This document shows, in pieces, positions 31,104 through 39,943 of a DNA stretch of 64,000 bases. Position 1 is the stretch's first letter. Every line of letters begins with the position of its first letter. The stretch is from an uncultured Bacteroidia bacterium (GTDB lineage Bacteria > Bacteroidota > Bacteroidia > Bacteroidales > Prolixibacteraceae), in assembly GCA_903907075.1 (NCBI GenBank), contig CAIVMQ010000083.1, positions 1-64,000 of the forward strand, in the 5' to 3' direction. The position numbers were made by a program, and so were the translations under genes. The notes beneath the pieces were generated by a model, which saw nothing but the letters and a program-made list of their open reading frames with translations, was not told where the DNA came from and did not search any database.

Positions 31104-31260
31104 TTATTGGTAATGATAGTTATATATAAATATTCTAATTGTTTAGTAGCTTAATCGGTATTTGCCCACAATATATATAGAATTATTGTAAATCTGATAG
31201 GTTATAAAGTATCTGTATGTAATCAAACAGGTAAAAATATTAAATTTATAAATCTTGAAT

Positions 31261-31716
31261 TTATTTTGAGGTTATTAAAACTATTTGTCCCCTTATCTCA
31301 CCTGAAGGATAAGCCTCGCTGTGCAAATTTATATAATATTTATTAGCCATCAGATCGTCGCGTTCGGAATTTGCTAATGAAGGAGATTTAAATGTGAGGG
31401 GTGATGAAATAGGGACCGTTCCTAAAAGAAAGGCAACCTGTCCAATCTCTCCTACTCCGCCATGATGGATATGAGCTCCTGAACAACTCATCCCCTGGAA
31501 GACAACACTTCCACTTAAAACAGAAGTGAGAGGATCATACGAAAACGTTCCTGATCCCGTCGCTGTTGAATAATTTGCCGGAATCTCATTTGTACCACTT
31601 AAGGTGACATGAAATACAATAGGATTAGCTATTGGGAGTTGATCATGATTGGCACATGAACCCAAAGCAAGAAAAATTACCGGCAAGATTAAATTTATAC
31701 GATCTATTGTTTTCAT
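31261..31716 (-). CDS. CHRD-domain lipoprotein
   Basis: The ATG at 31716 (MKTIDRINLILPVIF) is preferred over one six codons upstream, as it begins the signal peptide. A lipobox (ALGSC) gives a lipid-anchored protein of about 130 residues. The mature part is one CHRD domain: VTLSGTNEIPANYSTATGSG at the start, GAHIHHGG in the middle and YYINLHSEAYPSGEIRGQI at the end. CHRD domains occur in chordin and many bacterial secreted proteins; the function is unknown. Confidence 0.88.
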   Translation of the reverse strand: MKTIDRINLILPVIFLALGSCANHDQLPIANPIVFHVTLSGTNEIPANYSTATGSGTFSYDPLTSVLSGSVVFQGMSCSGAHIHHGGVGEIGQVAFLLGTVPISSPLTFKSPSLANSERDDLMANKYYINLHSEAYPSGEIRGQIVLITSK

Positions 31717-31983
31717 ATCTAAACTGTAATACAACTAAACGTTTAGAATGTTCATGAACCATCAAATAAAAATAGCCAAAAGAATAAGCTACCTTTGATT
31801 TTAAAGGGGCCGATTAGATGGAGATTGTCAATCAGAGGTATCGACTTTGAATAAATCACCTATTCCCGATTTAAAAACATATATTTATATTAGAAAATAG
31901 TTTAGCTCATAAAATGATTCGATTTCTATTCAGTTTATATCGCAACTATTTTGAAATTATTTTGTTTATAATACAAAAAAAAG

Positions 31984-32889
31984 ATGGACAAAATTTTTAT
32001 TCTATCCTGGTTTGATAAAGATACGATCAAACATCTCCGGTTGCCTTTTTCGTTTTTCCTGATGCCCGTATTTTTATTTGCCTTAAGTCAATCTACATCA
32101 ATTAACTGGCAAACAACGAGTATAGCCTTTATCATTTTGCATCTTATTATATTTCCTTCCTGTAATGGATATAATAGTTATCAGGATAAGGATGAAACCA
32201 GTATCGGAGGTTTAAAAAATCCCCCTAAAGTTTCAGAAAATCTATTTTATGCAACGCTCTTTATGGATATCACCGGAATCCTCTGCGGTTTTTTTGTATC
32301 TCTCTATTTCCCCCTTTTTATTTTAATATTTGTATTGATGTCAAGGGCTTACAGTTACCGAAAGCTGAGATTAAAAAAATACCCCATTATTGGATTTTTC
32401 ACGGTTTTCATCTTTCAGGGTGGATTTGTATATTTAATGTCCTCATCCGCAATTACAATCTTTACGCTCACTTCCTATTTTACAACGAGCAACATCATCT
32501 GCATGAGCGTTGCAAGTTTTTTTATTGGCAGCATCTATCCGCTTACCCAAATATATCAACATGAGGCTGATAAGAAAGATGGTGTAATCAGTATAAGTTA
32601 TAAGCTTGGCTATACAGGAACCTTTATATTCTCCGCCCTTTTATTTGTGCTTGCAACTATTTTCTTATTTTATTATTTTAAGATCAAGCATCAGCAAATG
32701 GCTTTAATTCTGTTTTTAGTCATCCAGTTGCCTGTTATCGCCAAATTATCGGTTTGGTTTAAAAAGATCCGAATGGATAACACGAATGCAAATTTTGAGA
32801 ACACCATGACGATGAATCTGCTGACATCTATCTGCATGAATTCCTATTTTGTAGTGCTGATAGCAAACAATTATTACAATTGGTTTTGA
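31984..32889 (+). CDS. UbiA-family prenyltransferase
   Basis: A 301-residue integral membrane protein with about eight or nine helices. The first prenyl-diphosphate/Mg2+ motif is NGYNSYQDKDE at residues 61-71 (UbiA type N-x3-D-x-D), and the second Asp-rich site is YQHEADKKDG at about 192-201. UbiA enzymes attach an isoprenoid chain to an aromatic ring. First gene of a four-gene operon; the type III PKS starts 2 bases after its stop. Substrate is inferred to be the aromatic product of the operon, but a quinone or heme role cannot be excluded from sequence alone. Confidence 0.85.
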   Translation: MDKIFILSWFDKDTIKHLRLPFSFFLMPVFLFALSQSTSINWQTTSIAFIILHLIIFPSCNGYNSYQDKDETSIGGLKNPPKVSENLFYATLFMDITGILCGFFVSLYFPLFILIFVLMSRAYSYRKLRLKKYPIIGFFTVFIFQGGFVYLMSSSAITIFTLTSYFTTSNIICMSVASFFIGSIYPLTQIYQHEADKKDGVISISYKLGYTGTFIFSALLFVLATIFLFYYFKIKHQQMALILFLVIQLPVIAKLSVWFKKIRMDNTNANFENTMTMNLLTSICMNSYFVVLIANNYYNWF

Positions 32890-32891
32890 TA

Positions 32892-33992
32892 ATGAGCAGA
32901 ATAATAGCTTTAGGAACTGCAGTTCCGCAATACAAAACAGGGCAGGCTAATATTTTAAAATTTATGCAGCACGCCTATGGAAACGAGAAAACGTCACGTA
33001 AGTTAAATGTATTGTTTCATCACAGTGGTATAGATACCCGATATTCCGTTCTGCCCGATTTTGGCACCCAAAGGCTCAATGGCAATTCTCTGTTTAACAA
33101 TCAAAATAGGCCGGATATTGAAAAAAGGCTCAATGTTTTCAAGGAAAATGCCTATCATCTTGCTGCCTCTGCTATTGAGAACGCACAAGAGAAAATCCAA
33201 ACAACCCTAAAAGAATTCGAAATCACACACCTGATCACAGTTTCATGCACTGGAATCTTTGCCCCAGGTATCGATACCGAAATCATTGAGAAGATGGGAT
33301 TACGAAACGACATTTTTCATACCTCAATTAATTTCATGGGTTGCAATGCCGCCTTTCATGCCTTAAAAATTGGTGATATGATTGCCAGGGGAGATGAAAA
33401 TGCAAAGGTATTGATCGTTTGTGTTGAAATGTGCACGCTCCATTTTCAGCCTAAAGACAACCATGACAACCTGTTATCAAACACAATCTTTGGGGATGGA
33501 GCTGCCGCAATTATAATCGTTTCAGATGTGGCTGCCAAACGGAATAATCAAAAGGGGATGACCATAAATGGGTTTTATTCACTCCTATTAACTAAAGGGA
33601 AGGAATTTATTTGCTGGGATATAACGTCACTCAACTTCGAAATGGTTTTGGATCCAGGAGTTCCTGAACTCATTGGCAATGAAGTAAATGATATTATTCA
33701 AAAAGCCGGGGAAAGATTAAAATTTTCGCCCTCAACAATTGCCAAATGGGCAATCCATCCCGGTGGAAAAAAAATACTCGATACGATAAAAAAGAAATTA
33801 GCTCTGAGTGAATCCGAAATGAGCTATTCGTATAAAACACTGGCAGAGTATGGTAATATGTCATCCCCAACCATTTTGTTTGTGCTAAATGAAATAATGA
33901 AGGCAACCAATGTACCGGAAGAGTCGATATTTTCAATAGGATTTGGACCAGGCTTAAGTATTGAATCTGCTCTTTTTACTTATGACGAATAA
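32892..33992 (+). CDS. Type III polyketide synthase
   Basis: A 366-residue chalcone/stilbene-synthase-type enzyme, start at ATG 32892 since the frame's earlier ATG overlaps ubiA. The full catalytic triad is present: Cys151 (NFMGCNAAFHAL), His289 (WAIHPGGKK) and Asn322 (YGNMSSPT). The N-terminus IIALGTAVPQYKTGQ and ITVSCTGIFAPGIDTEI are family marks. Such enzymes extend an acyl-CoA starter with malonyl-CoA to alkylpyrones, resorcinols or naphthols. The downstream methyltransferase overlaps its end by 11 bases. Confidence 0.95.
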   Translation: MSRIIALGTAVPQYKTGQANILKFMQHAYGNEKTSRKLNVLFHHSGIDTRYSVLPDFGTQRLNGNSLFNNQNRPDIEKRLNVFKENAYHLAASAIENAQEKIQTTLKEFEITHLITVSCTGIFAPGIDTEIIEKMGLRNDIFHTSINFMGCNAAFHALKIGDMIARGDENAKVLIVCVEMCTLHFQPKDNHDNLLSNTIFGDGAAAIIIVSDVAAKRNNQKGMTINGFYSLLLTKGKEFICWDITSLNFEMVLDPGVPELIGNEVNDIIQKAGERLKFSPSTIAKWAIHPGGKKILDTIKKKLALSESEMSYSYKTLAEYGNMSSPTILFVLNEIMKATNVPEESIFSIGFGPGLSIESALFTYDE

Positions 33993-34710
33993 ATTTACAC
34001 ATCGTTCAGACCAAAAGGAGTTGCTTGATGAACTCAATATTCCACAGAGGTTGTTGCATAAAAATCTCAGGGAACTTGATATACTAAACAGAGTTTCGGG
34101 TGGGCATACTATTACGTTGAAGGGAATAAAGCAATTAATTACTGATCGCGAAAAGGTTTACCATATTGTTGACTTGGGATGTGGAAGTGGAGATTCCCTA
34201 AGGGTTGTAGCCGATTGGGCACGAAGATATAATTTCAAGGTAAAACTTACCGGTGTCGATATGAACGCCGATGCGATTGATTTTTTAAACACCCATTGTG
34301 CCAATTATCCTGAAATTTCTGGTTTTATCGGTGATTACCGGGATTATCTGGAGGATACGAAATCGGTCGATATTCTCCTTTGCACGTTATTTTGCCATCA
34401 TCTGAATGATAACGAACTGCTAAGCTTATTTAACTGGATTAGGATTAATGCATTAGTCGGATTTGTGATCAACGATTTAAAAAGAGACTGGTTGGCCTAC
34501 TATTCAGCACGGATTTTTACACGAATGTTTAACGGTTCAATACTTGCGCGGAACGACGGCCCAATTTCTGTACTTCGGGGATTCAGAAAAAAAGAACTGT
34601 ACAATTTGTTAATCAAATCATTGATCTCAAGCTATTCGATCAGGGAACAATGGATTTTCCGATTCTTAATTATTGGAAAAACAGATAACCATGCATCAAT
34701 TCAACGATAA
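33982..34710 (+). CDS. SAM-dependent methyltransferase of the type III PKS operon
   Basis: A 242-residue class I methyltransferase, start at ATG 33982, which overlaps the PKS stop (ATGACGAATAA) and suggests translational coupling. SAM motif I is VDLGCGSGDS around residues 63-72, and the second acidic residue is in LTGVDMNADAI. LLCTLFCHHLND is motif II. It probably methylates an oxygen or carbon of the polyketide ring; the target is inference from position. Confidence 0.88.
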   Translation: MTNKFTHRSDQKELLDELNIPQRLLHKNLRELDILNRVSGGHTITLKGIKQLITDREKVYHIVDLGCGSGDSLRVVADWARRYNFKVKLTGVDMNADAIDFLNTHCANYPEISGFIGDYRDYLEDTKSVDILLCTLFCHHLNDNELLSLFNWIRINALVGFVINDLKRDWLAYYSARIFTRMFNGSILARNDGPISVLRGFRKKELYNLLIKSLISSYSIREQWIFRFLIIGKTDNHASIQR

Positions 34711-36289
34711 TCCAACAGATGTATTGATTGTGGGTGCCGGTCCCGCAGGTCTAATGCTTGCCTGCCAGCTGGCCATCCACAAAATTCCGTTTCGTATTAT
34801 TGATAAAAACAATTCCTCATCAAAAAATTCGGGAGCGCTAATTTTACAAGCCCGAACACTTGAAATTTTTGAACAGATGGGGATTGCCGATGAAGCCCTT
34901 TCTAAAGGGGTTATTGCCACTCGGATAAATATTATTTCTAACGGCAAAAAAATTAGCAGTACAAGGATTGGCAATTTAGGTGGAAACCTATCCAAGTTCC
35001 CTTTTTTACTGATGCTTGAACAATCCCAAACAGAGCGAATTTTACTTAAATTTATCGAAGACCGGGGGTATTCGGTTGAACGGGAGGTGCAGTTGCAATA
35101 TTTTAGCCAGGAAGATGGCAGGGTAACATCAAAAGTTATCCTCTGCAACAACTCGGAGTTAATAATTTCATCAAAATATATTATCGCTGCCGACGGCGTA
35201 AACAGTACTGTTCGTAATTTGCTCAATATCCCATTCGAAGGGAAGAGCTATCCAAACTCTATTTTTATTGTTGATTGTAAAGCCGAATCTCAATTACTGC
35301 CTGATGAAATAAGTTTTGCTTTCTCCAATTTTTCGGTTACCGGTTTTTTCCCAATAAAAGGCTCCCGATGGAGAATTGACAGCAACCTTCCGCCAAAATA
35401 TGATAAGCAACAGAAAATAACCTTTGATATAATTGAGAAGAATTTTCAAGAGTGGACTAAAATGAATATTCATTTACAAAATCAGGAATGGTTTTCGGTT
35501 ACGCGGTCTCATCAAAAATATGCAGCATCTATTCAAAGCCAAAACTGTTTTTTAATCGGTGATGCGGCACATGTTCATACCCCGGTAGGGGCTCAGGGAA
35601 TGAATACGGGTATACAAGACGCGTTTAACCTAGCTTGGAAAATGGCTTTTGTAATTCAAAACAGAGCGGCACCTGCACTTTTGGAGACATACTCTGCTGA
35701 GCGGCTTGGAATATCCAAAGGATTTGCAAGATATGCTGATCTTGTTTTTAGGGTACTCACAAGTAGCAATCGTGGAGTAAGGCTTTTTCGGTCTTCTGTT
35801 TTGCGATGGTTTTTCAGCCTCTTTTTTCCACTTATTTCAAAAAATAAAACCTTCCGACTGAATTTTTTCAGATCAATTTCGCAGATTAATATTAATTACA
35901 GAACGAGTATTTTATCGTATCATCAATTGGAATTTCCTGGCTTCCAAGACTTTCCAAAATCAGGAGACCGTTTTCCCTATTTTAAATTCGTTGATCCGCA
36001 GAAAAACGGTTCTATCTATAATAAGCTTAATCCGGCATCATTGAATCTGATCGTTTTATCACACTCATTGCCCTCAGAATTAGAAAAAATAGCAGACCAA
36101 TTTAATATCAATGTTTTGCTAATTCCAAACATCCCTGAAACCGAATCCATATACACCCAATTAGGGATTAAAAAGACGGGCTATTATCTTATCCGGCCCG
36201 ATATGTACATTGCTCTAAAATCGCTCTCTCCAGATATCATTCATTTAAAAAGGTTTATTAATCAGAATATGTTTATATCTAAAGATTAA
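34691..36289 (+). CDS. FAD-dependent aromatic monooxygenase (class A)
   Basis: A 532-residue flavoprotein of the p-hydroxybenzoate hydroxylase/UbiH superfamily. The start is ATG 34691, overlapping the methyltransferase by 20 bases; a TTG upstream is less likely. FAD motif GAGPAG is at residues 15-20 and the second FAD motif GDAAHVHTPVGAQGMNTG begins near 290. The C-terminal thioredoxin-like extension ends with YYLIRPDMYIALKS, as in phenol-hydroxylase relatives. It should hydroxylate an aromatic ring, consistent with oxidation of a resorcinol-type product towards a quinone. Last gene of the operon. Confidence 0.92.
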   Translation: MHQFNDNPTDVLIVGAGPAGLMLACQLAIHKIPFRIIDKNNSSSKNSGALILQARTLEIFEQMGIADEALSKGVIATRINIISNGKKISSTRIGNLGGNLSKFPFLLMLEQSQTERILLKFIEDRGYSVEREVQLQYFSQEDGRVTSKVILCNNSELIISSKYIIAADGVNSTVRNLLNIPFEGKSYPNSIFIVDCKAESQLLPDEISFAFSNFSVTGFFPIKGSRWRIDSNLPPKYDKQQKITFDIIEKNFQEWTKMNIHLQNQEWFSVTRSHQKYAASIQSQNCFLIGDAAHVHTPVGAQGMNTGIQDAFNLAWKMAFVIQNRAAPALLETYSAERLGISKGFARYADLVFRVLTSSNRGVRLFRSSVLRWFFSLFFPLISKNKTFRLNFFRSISQININYRTSILSYHQLEFPGFQDFPKSGDRFPYFKFVDPQKNGSIYNKLNPASLNLIVLSHSLPSELEKIADQFNINVLLIPNIPETESIYTQLGIKKTGYYLIRPDMYIALKSLSPDIIHLKRFINQNMFISKD

Positions 36290-36828
36290 ATTAGATAACA
36301 CGACTACATTCAATACTGATCATTTGAGATCACTGTAGTTGAGATAGGTTCGAATTAATTAGAAGTGTAGTCTGAACTCTCTCTGATTTTTATAATTAAA
36401 TAGCCTGGATTAGTTAAGACTAAATCTAACAAGCAGGATTTACATTAAACAATTGTTTGAATAAATACAAAAACGAAGATCTACCGTCCCAGAACAAAAA
36501 TATAAAAAGGGGTAAGCGATTAATCTACTTTTTAACAATCCCTTATGATCCTCTATTTAAATAAATAAAATAAACACGACTTCAAAAATAGTTTGTTGTT
36601 ATTGACTTTTATTGTAAACAACACGCAAACTAAAGCGACCTATTATCCTTCGTTTATATAGCTTACTGAAGGGCTAATCGTGAAAGAATTCCATTAAAGT
36701 GGTGAAATATCTTTTATAAAGATAGTGGGATATCCCACTTTAAATCGGGGAGTAAAGTTGTTCAACTACCTAATTTATGGTATAGCAAATCCCCTTTATA
36801 AGGCATTTTATTAGATCATTATTATACC
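36290..36828. other. Intergenic region with nested inverted repeats upstream of the sulfur-carrier operon
   Basis: About 540 bases without a gene. Near its 3' end, TTAAAGTGG (36694-36702) and CCACTTTAA (36735-36743) enclose TATCTTT-TAT-AAAGATA (36708-36724) and the perfect 16-base palindrome AGTGGGATATCCCACT (36724-36739). A smaller palindrome AAACAATTGTTT lies at about 36446. No known riboswitch is recognised. These are candidate operator sites or an upstream RNA. Confidence 0.5.
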
Positions 36829-36836
36829 TATTTTCG
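36829..36836 (+). promoter_or_regulatory. Putative -7 promoter element (variant) of the sulfur-carrier operon
   Basis: TATTTTCG differs from TAnnTTTG at one position and lies 25 bases before the ThiS-like ATG. The palindromes lie about 90-135 bases upstream of it. Confidence 0.35.
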
Positions 36837-36860
36837 CATCCAATAGTAAAACGAAAAATA

Positions 36861-37073
36861 ATGAGCGCTATTTTGGTAAACGATAAGGTTCAGGAGATTG
36901 AAGCCCCTATCTCTTTAATCGATTTGATAAAGCTTAACAATGTGGAGCAACCTGAGATGGTTTCGATACAGGTTAACGGGGAATTCGTCGCTCGTGAGAA
37001 TTTTGAAAGCACCCTAATCAATGCCGATGACGAGGTTGACTTTCTCTATTTTATGGGAGGGGGTTCACGATGA
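36861..37073 (+). CDS. ThiS/MoaD-like sulfur carrier with masked C-terminus (HcyS-like)
   Basis: A 70-residue beta-grasp protein that should carry sulfur as a C-terminal thiocarboxylate. It resembles ThiS (ILVNDKVQEIEAPISLIDLI and ADDEVDFLYFMGGG), but instead of ending in Gly-Gly it ends GGGSR, so residues must be removed before activation. A JAMM protease five genes on could do this, and no other thiamine gene is near. In Wolinella succinogenes a ThiS homologue (HcyS) with an extra C-terminal residue is trimmed by HcyD and feeds homocysteine synthesis. The stop overlaps the next start (ATGA). Confidence 0.85.
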   Translation: MSAILVNDKVQEIEAPISLIDLIKLNNVEQPEMVSIQVNGEFVARENFESTLINADDEVDFLYFMGGGSR

Positions 37074-38311
37074 TTAAACCCACCGGGTTTACAACCAGAA
37101 TTATTCATACACCGTATGCTAAGGAGGATGCCAACCGGGCGTTGCATCAACCCATATACAGTAATGCTGCCTTTGATTTTGAATCGGCAGAGCAGATGGA
37201 GATGGCTTTTCAGGGTCGGTTACCGGTGCATACCTATTCCCGGATTTCAAATCCTACAGTCGAGAATTTAGAGCTTCGTATCAAACAAATAACGGGTGCA
37301 CTGAACGTTACTGCCTTGAGTTCAGGGATGGCGGCTGTGTCAAACGTGATCTTTATGCTTGCCTCAACAGGGAGTAATATCATCGCTTCAAAGCATCTTT
37401 TTGGAAATACGTTAGTCTTTTTCGAATCGACGATAAAGGATTTTGGTATCGAGGCTCGATTCTGTGATCTCACGAATGAGGAGGAGATTAAATCAAATAT
37501 TGATGCCAATACTGTTGCCATTTTTGTAGAGACAATAACCAATCCGCAGCTTGAGGTTGTGGATCTTAAGCATTTAGCACATACTGCTCATTCACAAAGT
37601 ATTCCCCTCATTGCCGATACGACTCTCACGCCACCTAATGTTTTTACAGCCAAAGATTTTGGTATTGATCTGGAGGTGATTTCAAGCACTAAATCGATTT
37701 CCGGAGGTGGTACTAGTGTGGGAGGACTTATTATCGACTATGGCATCTTCGACTGGAGCAAATCAAAAAAACTGGCTCCATTGGCCAAACGTTTTGGACC
37801 CTATGCGTTTAATTATAAATTAAGACGCGAAGTATTTAGAAATTTAGGGGCCTGCCTCTCCCCTTTTGCAGCTTATTTACAGAGTCTGGGACTTGAGACA
37901 CTTCAACTTCGTTTTGAGAAAGCGGCGAATAATTGTCGCGAACTGGCCGAATACCTCCTTTCATTGCCACAGGTAAAACAGGTTAATTATCCGGGCATCA
38001 AAGGTTCTGAATTTTATACTATTAGCAAACAGCAGTTTGGACGATTTCCGGGTGCTATGCTTACCTTCGATTTTTCGACCAAAGAGGAGTGTTTTACCTT
38101 TATGAATAATCTTGAACTGATTAGAAGGGCTACAAATGTATACGATAATAAAACGCTAATTCTTCATCCGGCCTCAACGATCTATTGTGATTTTGACCGT
38201 GATAAACGGGAAAGTCTCCATGTAAGAGAGACGATGCTAAGGCTCTCATTGGGTATTGAAGATCTTGAAGATCTCAAGAGTGATCTTGAGCAGGCGCTAA
38301 GTAAATTATAA
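37070..38311 (+). CDS. PLP-dependent homocysteine synthase of the sulfur-carrier operon
   Basis: A 413-residue enzyme of the Cys/Met metabolism family, a paralogue of metY. The PLP lysine is Lys208 in ISSTKSISGGG. It lacks part of the insertion seen in the metY product and is about 20 residues shorter. By its place behind the ThiS-like carrier it probably takes sulfur from the carrier thiocarboxylate and adds it to an activated homoserine. The activated homoserine may be the O-acetyl form made by MetA, 31 kb away. Substrate and sulfur donor are inference. Confidence 0.85.
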   Translation: MIKPTGFTTRIIHTPYAKEDANRALHQPIYSNAAFDFESAEQMEMAFQGRLPVHTYSRISNPTVENLELRIKQITGALNVTALSSGMAAVSNVIFMLASTGSNIIASKHLFGNTLVFFESTIKDFGIEARFCDLTNEEEIKSNIDANTVAIFVETITNPQLEVVDLKHLAHTAHSQSIPLIADTTLTPPNVFTAKDFGIDLEVISSTKSISGGGTSVGGLIIDYGIFDWSKSKKLAPLAKRFGPYAFNYKLRREVFRNLGACLSPFAAYLQSLGLETLQLRFEKAANNCRELAEYLLSLPQVKQVNYPGIKGSEFYTISKQQFGRFPGAMLTFDFSTKEECFTFMNNLELIRRATNVYDNKTLILHPASTIYCDFDRDKRESLHVRETMLRLSLGIEDLEDLKSDLEQALSKL

Positions 38312-38317
38312 CAAACT

Positions 38318-39127
38318 ATGGATTTTAATGAAGATCAGATTCAACGCTATAGCCGCCATATTTTACTTCAGGATGTTGGTGTTGAAGGGCAGGAAAAGAT
38401 TAGTAATGGGAAGGTTCTCATCATTGGTGCGGGTGGTTTAGGTGCACCTGTTGCGCTCTATCTTGCAGCAGCCGGCGTGGGTACGATAGGGATCATCGAT
38501 GGCGATGTTGTCGACCTCTCGAACCTACAACGTCAAGTGATTCATTTCACTCCAGATGTAAATAAAGCCAAGGTACTATCTGCCAAGGAGAAGATTAATC
38601 TAATAAATCCAGATGTCGAGGTGATCACCTATTACGATCTGCTTACTGCCAGTAATGCCTTTGAGATTATCAAAGATTATGATTTTGTGGTTGACGGGAC
38701 CGATAATTTTCCGGTTAAGTTTCTGATCAATGATGCCTGTGTAATGGCCGGCAAGCCATTTTCGCATGGGGGAATATTGCGCTTCGATGGTCAGACCATA
38801 ACCGTAGTTCCTGGAACAGCATGTTACCGTTGTGTTTTTCATGCTCCACCACCGGCAAATGCAGTTCCAACCTGTTCACAAGCTGGAGTATTAGGTGCCA
38901 TAGCGGGAATGTTAGGTACGATACAGGCAGCAGAGGTTTTAAAATATCTTACGGGGGTGGGTAATCTTTTAACCAACAGACTACTCACGTTTAATGCAAA
39001 AACAATGGATTTTCGAACTATCAAAGTAAAACATAATTCTAAATGTCAGGTTTGTGGAGATCATCCTACGATAACCGAACTTATTGATTACGAACAAGCA
39101 ACATGTGAACTAAAAACTAACAACTAA
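38318..39127 (+). CDS. ThiF/MoeB/HesA-type adenylyltransferase (HcyF-like)
   Basis: A 269-residue E1-like enzyme that adenylates the C-terminal Gly of a ubiquitin-like carrier before sulfur transfer. The nucleotide motif GAGGLG is at residues 37-42; RYSRHILLQDVG is the family start. A zinc site is formed by Cys169/Cys172 and Cys243/Cys246, and the candidate catalytic Cys186 lies in AVPTCSQAGV. There is no C-terminal rhodanese domain, so sulfur must come from another protein, and the following DsrE- and TusA-like proteins are candidates. Confidence 0.93.
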   Translation: MDFNEDQIQRYSRHILLQDVGVEGQEKISNGKVLIIGAGGLGAPVALYLAAAGVGTIGIIDGDVVDLSNLQRQVIHFTPDVNKAKVLSAKEKINLINPDVEVITYYDLLTASNAFEIIKDYDFVVDGTDNFPVKFLINDACVMAGKPFSHGGILRFDGQTITVVPGTACYRCVFHAPPPANAVPTCSQAGVLGAIAGMLGTIQAAEVLKYLTGVGNLLTNRLLTFNAKTMDFRTIKVKHNSKCQVCGDHPTITELIDYEQATCELKTNN

Positions 39128-39130
39128 ACA

Positions 39131-39643
39131 ATGGACACTTCAGACATAATCGTTGCATTGCAGCCTAAAGAACAAAAAAAGCTTTCGATCATCAGTTTCA
39201 GTGGTGATTTTGATAAGCTGGTCGCGACATTCACCCTAGCTACAGGAGCAGCAGCAACCGGCTATGAGGTAAATATTTTCTTCACTTTTTGGGGATTAGA
39301 TGCTATCAAGCAGAAACAAGGAAGGGCGTTTGTAGGGAAAGGATTTCTTAGCAAGGCATTTGGATTTTTAATGGGAGGTTTACGAAGTGCTCCTGTAAGC
39401 CGTCTAAATTTTTGTGGGATAAGCCCTAAGATATTCAGGTATCTGATGCGTAAGAAAAATGTTGCCACTCTCGAAGAGTTAGTTGAAGCAGCAAAAGCAT
39501 TAGAAGTTAATATGTATGCGTGCGAGATGGCCATGCACATCCTTGGTCTACAAAAAAGTGATTTTATCCATGAGGTAAAAGATGTGCTTGGCGTAGCCAC
39601 ATTTTTGGATATCTCAGAGGGTGGAAGAACATTATTTATTTAA
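39131..39643 (+). CDS. DsrE/DsrF/DsrH-like sulfur-relay protein
   Basis: A 170-residue DsrE2-like protein. Cys131 in NMYACEMAMHILGL is the conserved persulfide cysteine of this subgroup, and Cys95 lies in RLNFCGISPK. The hydrophobic segment around GFLMGGLRS (about 77-85) is typical of DsrE2 proteins. Such proteins pass sulfane sulfur between partners. Here it lies between the E1-like enzyme (3 bases upstream) and the TusA-like gene. Confidence 0.85.
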   Translation: MDTSDIIVALQPKEQKKLSIISFSGDFDKLVATFTLATGAAATGYEVNIFFTFWGLDAIKQKQGRAFVGKGFLSKAFGFLMGGLRSAPVSRLNFCGISPKIFRYLMRKKNVATLEELVEAAKALEVNMYACEMAMHILGLQKSDFIHEVKDVLGVATFLDISEGGRTLFI

Positions 39644-39710
39644 AAAAATATAGGCTGCAAGTTACTTGTCAGCTATTACTTGCATCTTTTGAAACAAAAA
39701 AACAAACAAT

Positions 39711-39935
39711 ATGTCTATCGTAAAATTAGATATTACCAAAGAGCATTGTCCAATGACCTTTGTGAAAACAAAAATCGCACTATCGAAACTTAATTCGGGT
39801 GATATTCTTGAAGTACTACTTCTAGAAGGGGAACCGCTTCAGAATGTCCCCAAGAGCTCTGCAGAACAAGGCTATAAGGTCCTTGAGGTGTCTCATGTAG
39901 AGGGTCAGGTACATAAAATACGTATAGAGAAATAA
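39711..39935 (+). CDS. TusA-family sulfurtransferase
   Basis: A 74-residue TusA/SirA-type protein. The sulfur-accepting Cys13 is in EHCPMTFVKTK, a variant of the CPxP motif common in TusA proteins encoded next to ThiS/ThiF genes. It should receive persulfide sulfur and hand it to the carrier system. It is followed 8 bases later by the JAMM protease gene. Confidence 0.92.
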   Translation: MSIVKLDITKEHCPMTFVKTKIALSKLNSGDILEVLLLEGEPLQNVPKSSAEQGYKVLEVSHVEGQVHKIRIEK

Positions 39936-39943
39936 CCCTTAAG

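Noticed and set aside
34696-35226. 176-codon open frame antisense to the FAD monooxygenase
   Set aside because: It lies wholly inside a clear gene with complete FAD motifs, has low-complexity Ser/Ile/Leu composition and no family features.
36640-36690. SAM-II-like element (CCTTC/GAAGG stem followed by GGCTAA)
   Set aside because: The stem and GGCTAA string recall part of SAM-II, but the pseudoknot partner and remaining consensus are not visible.
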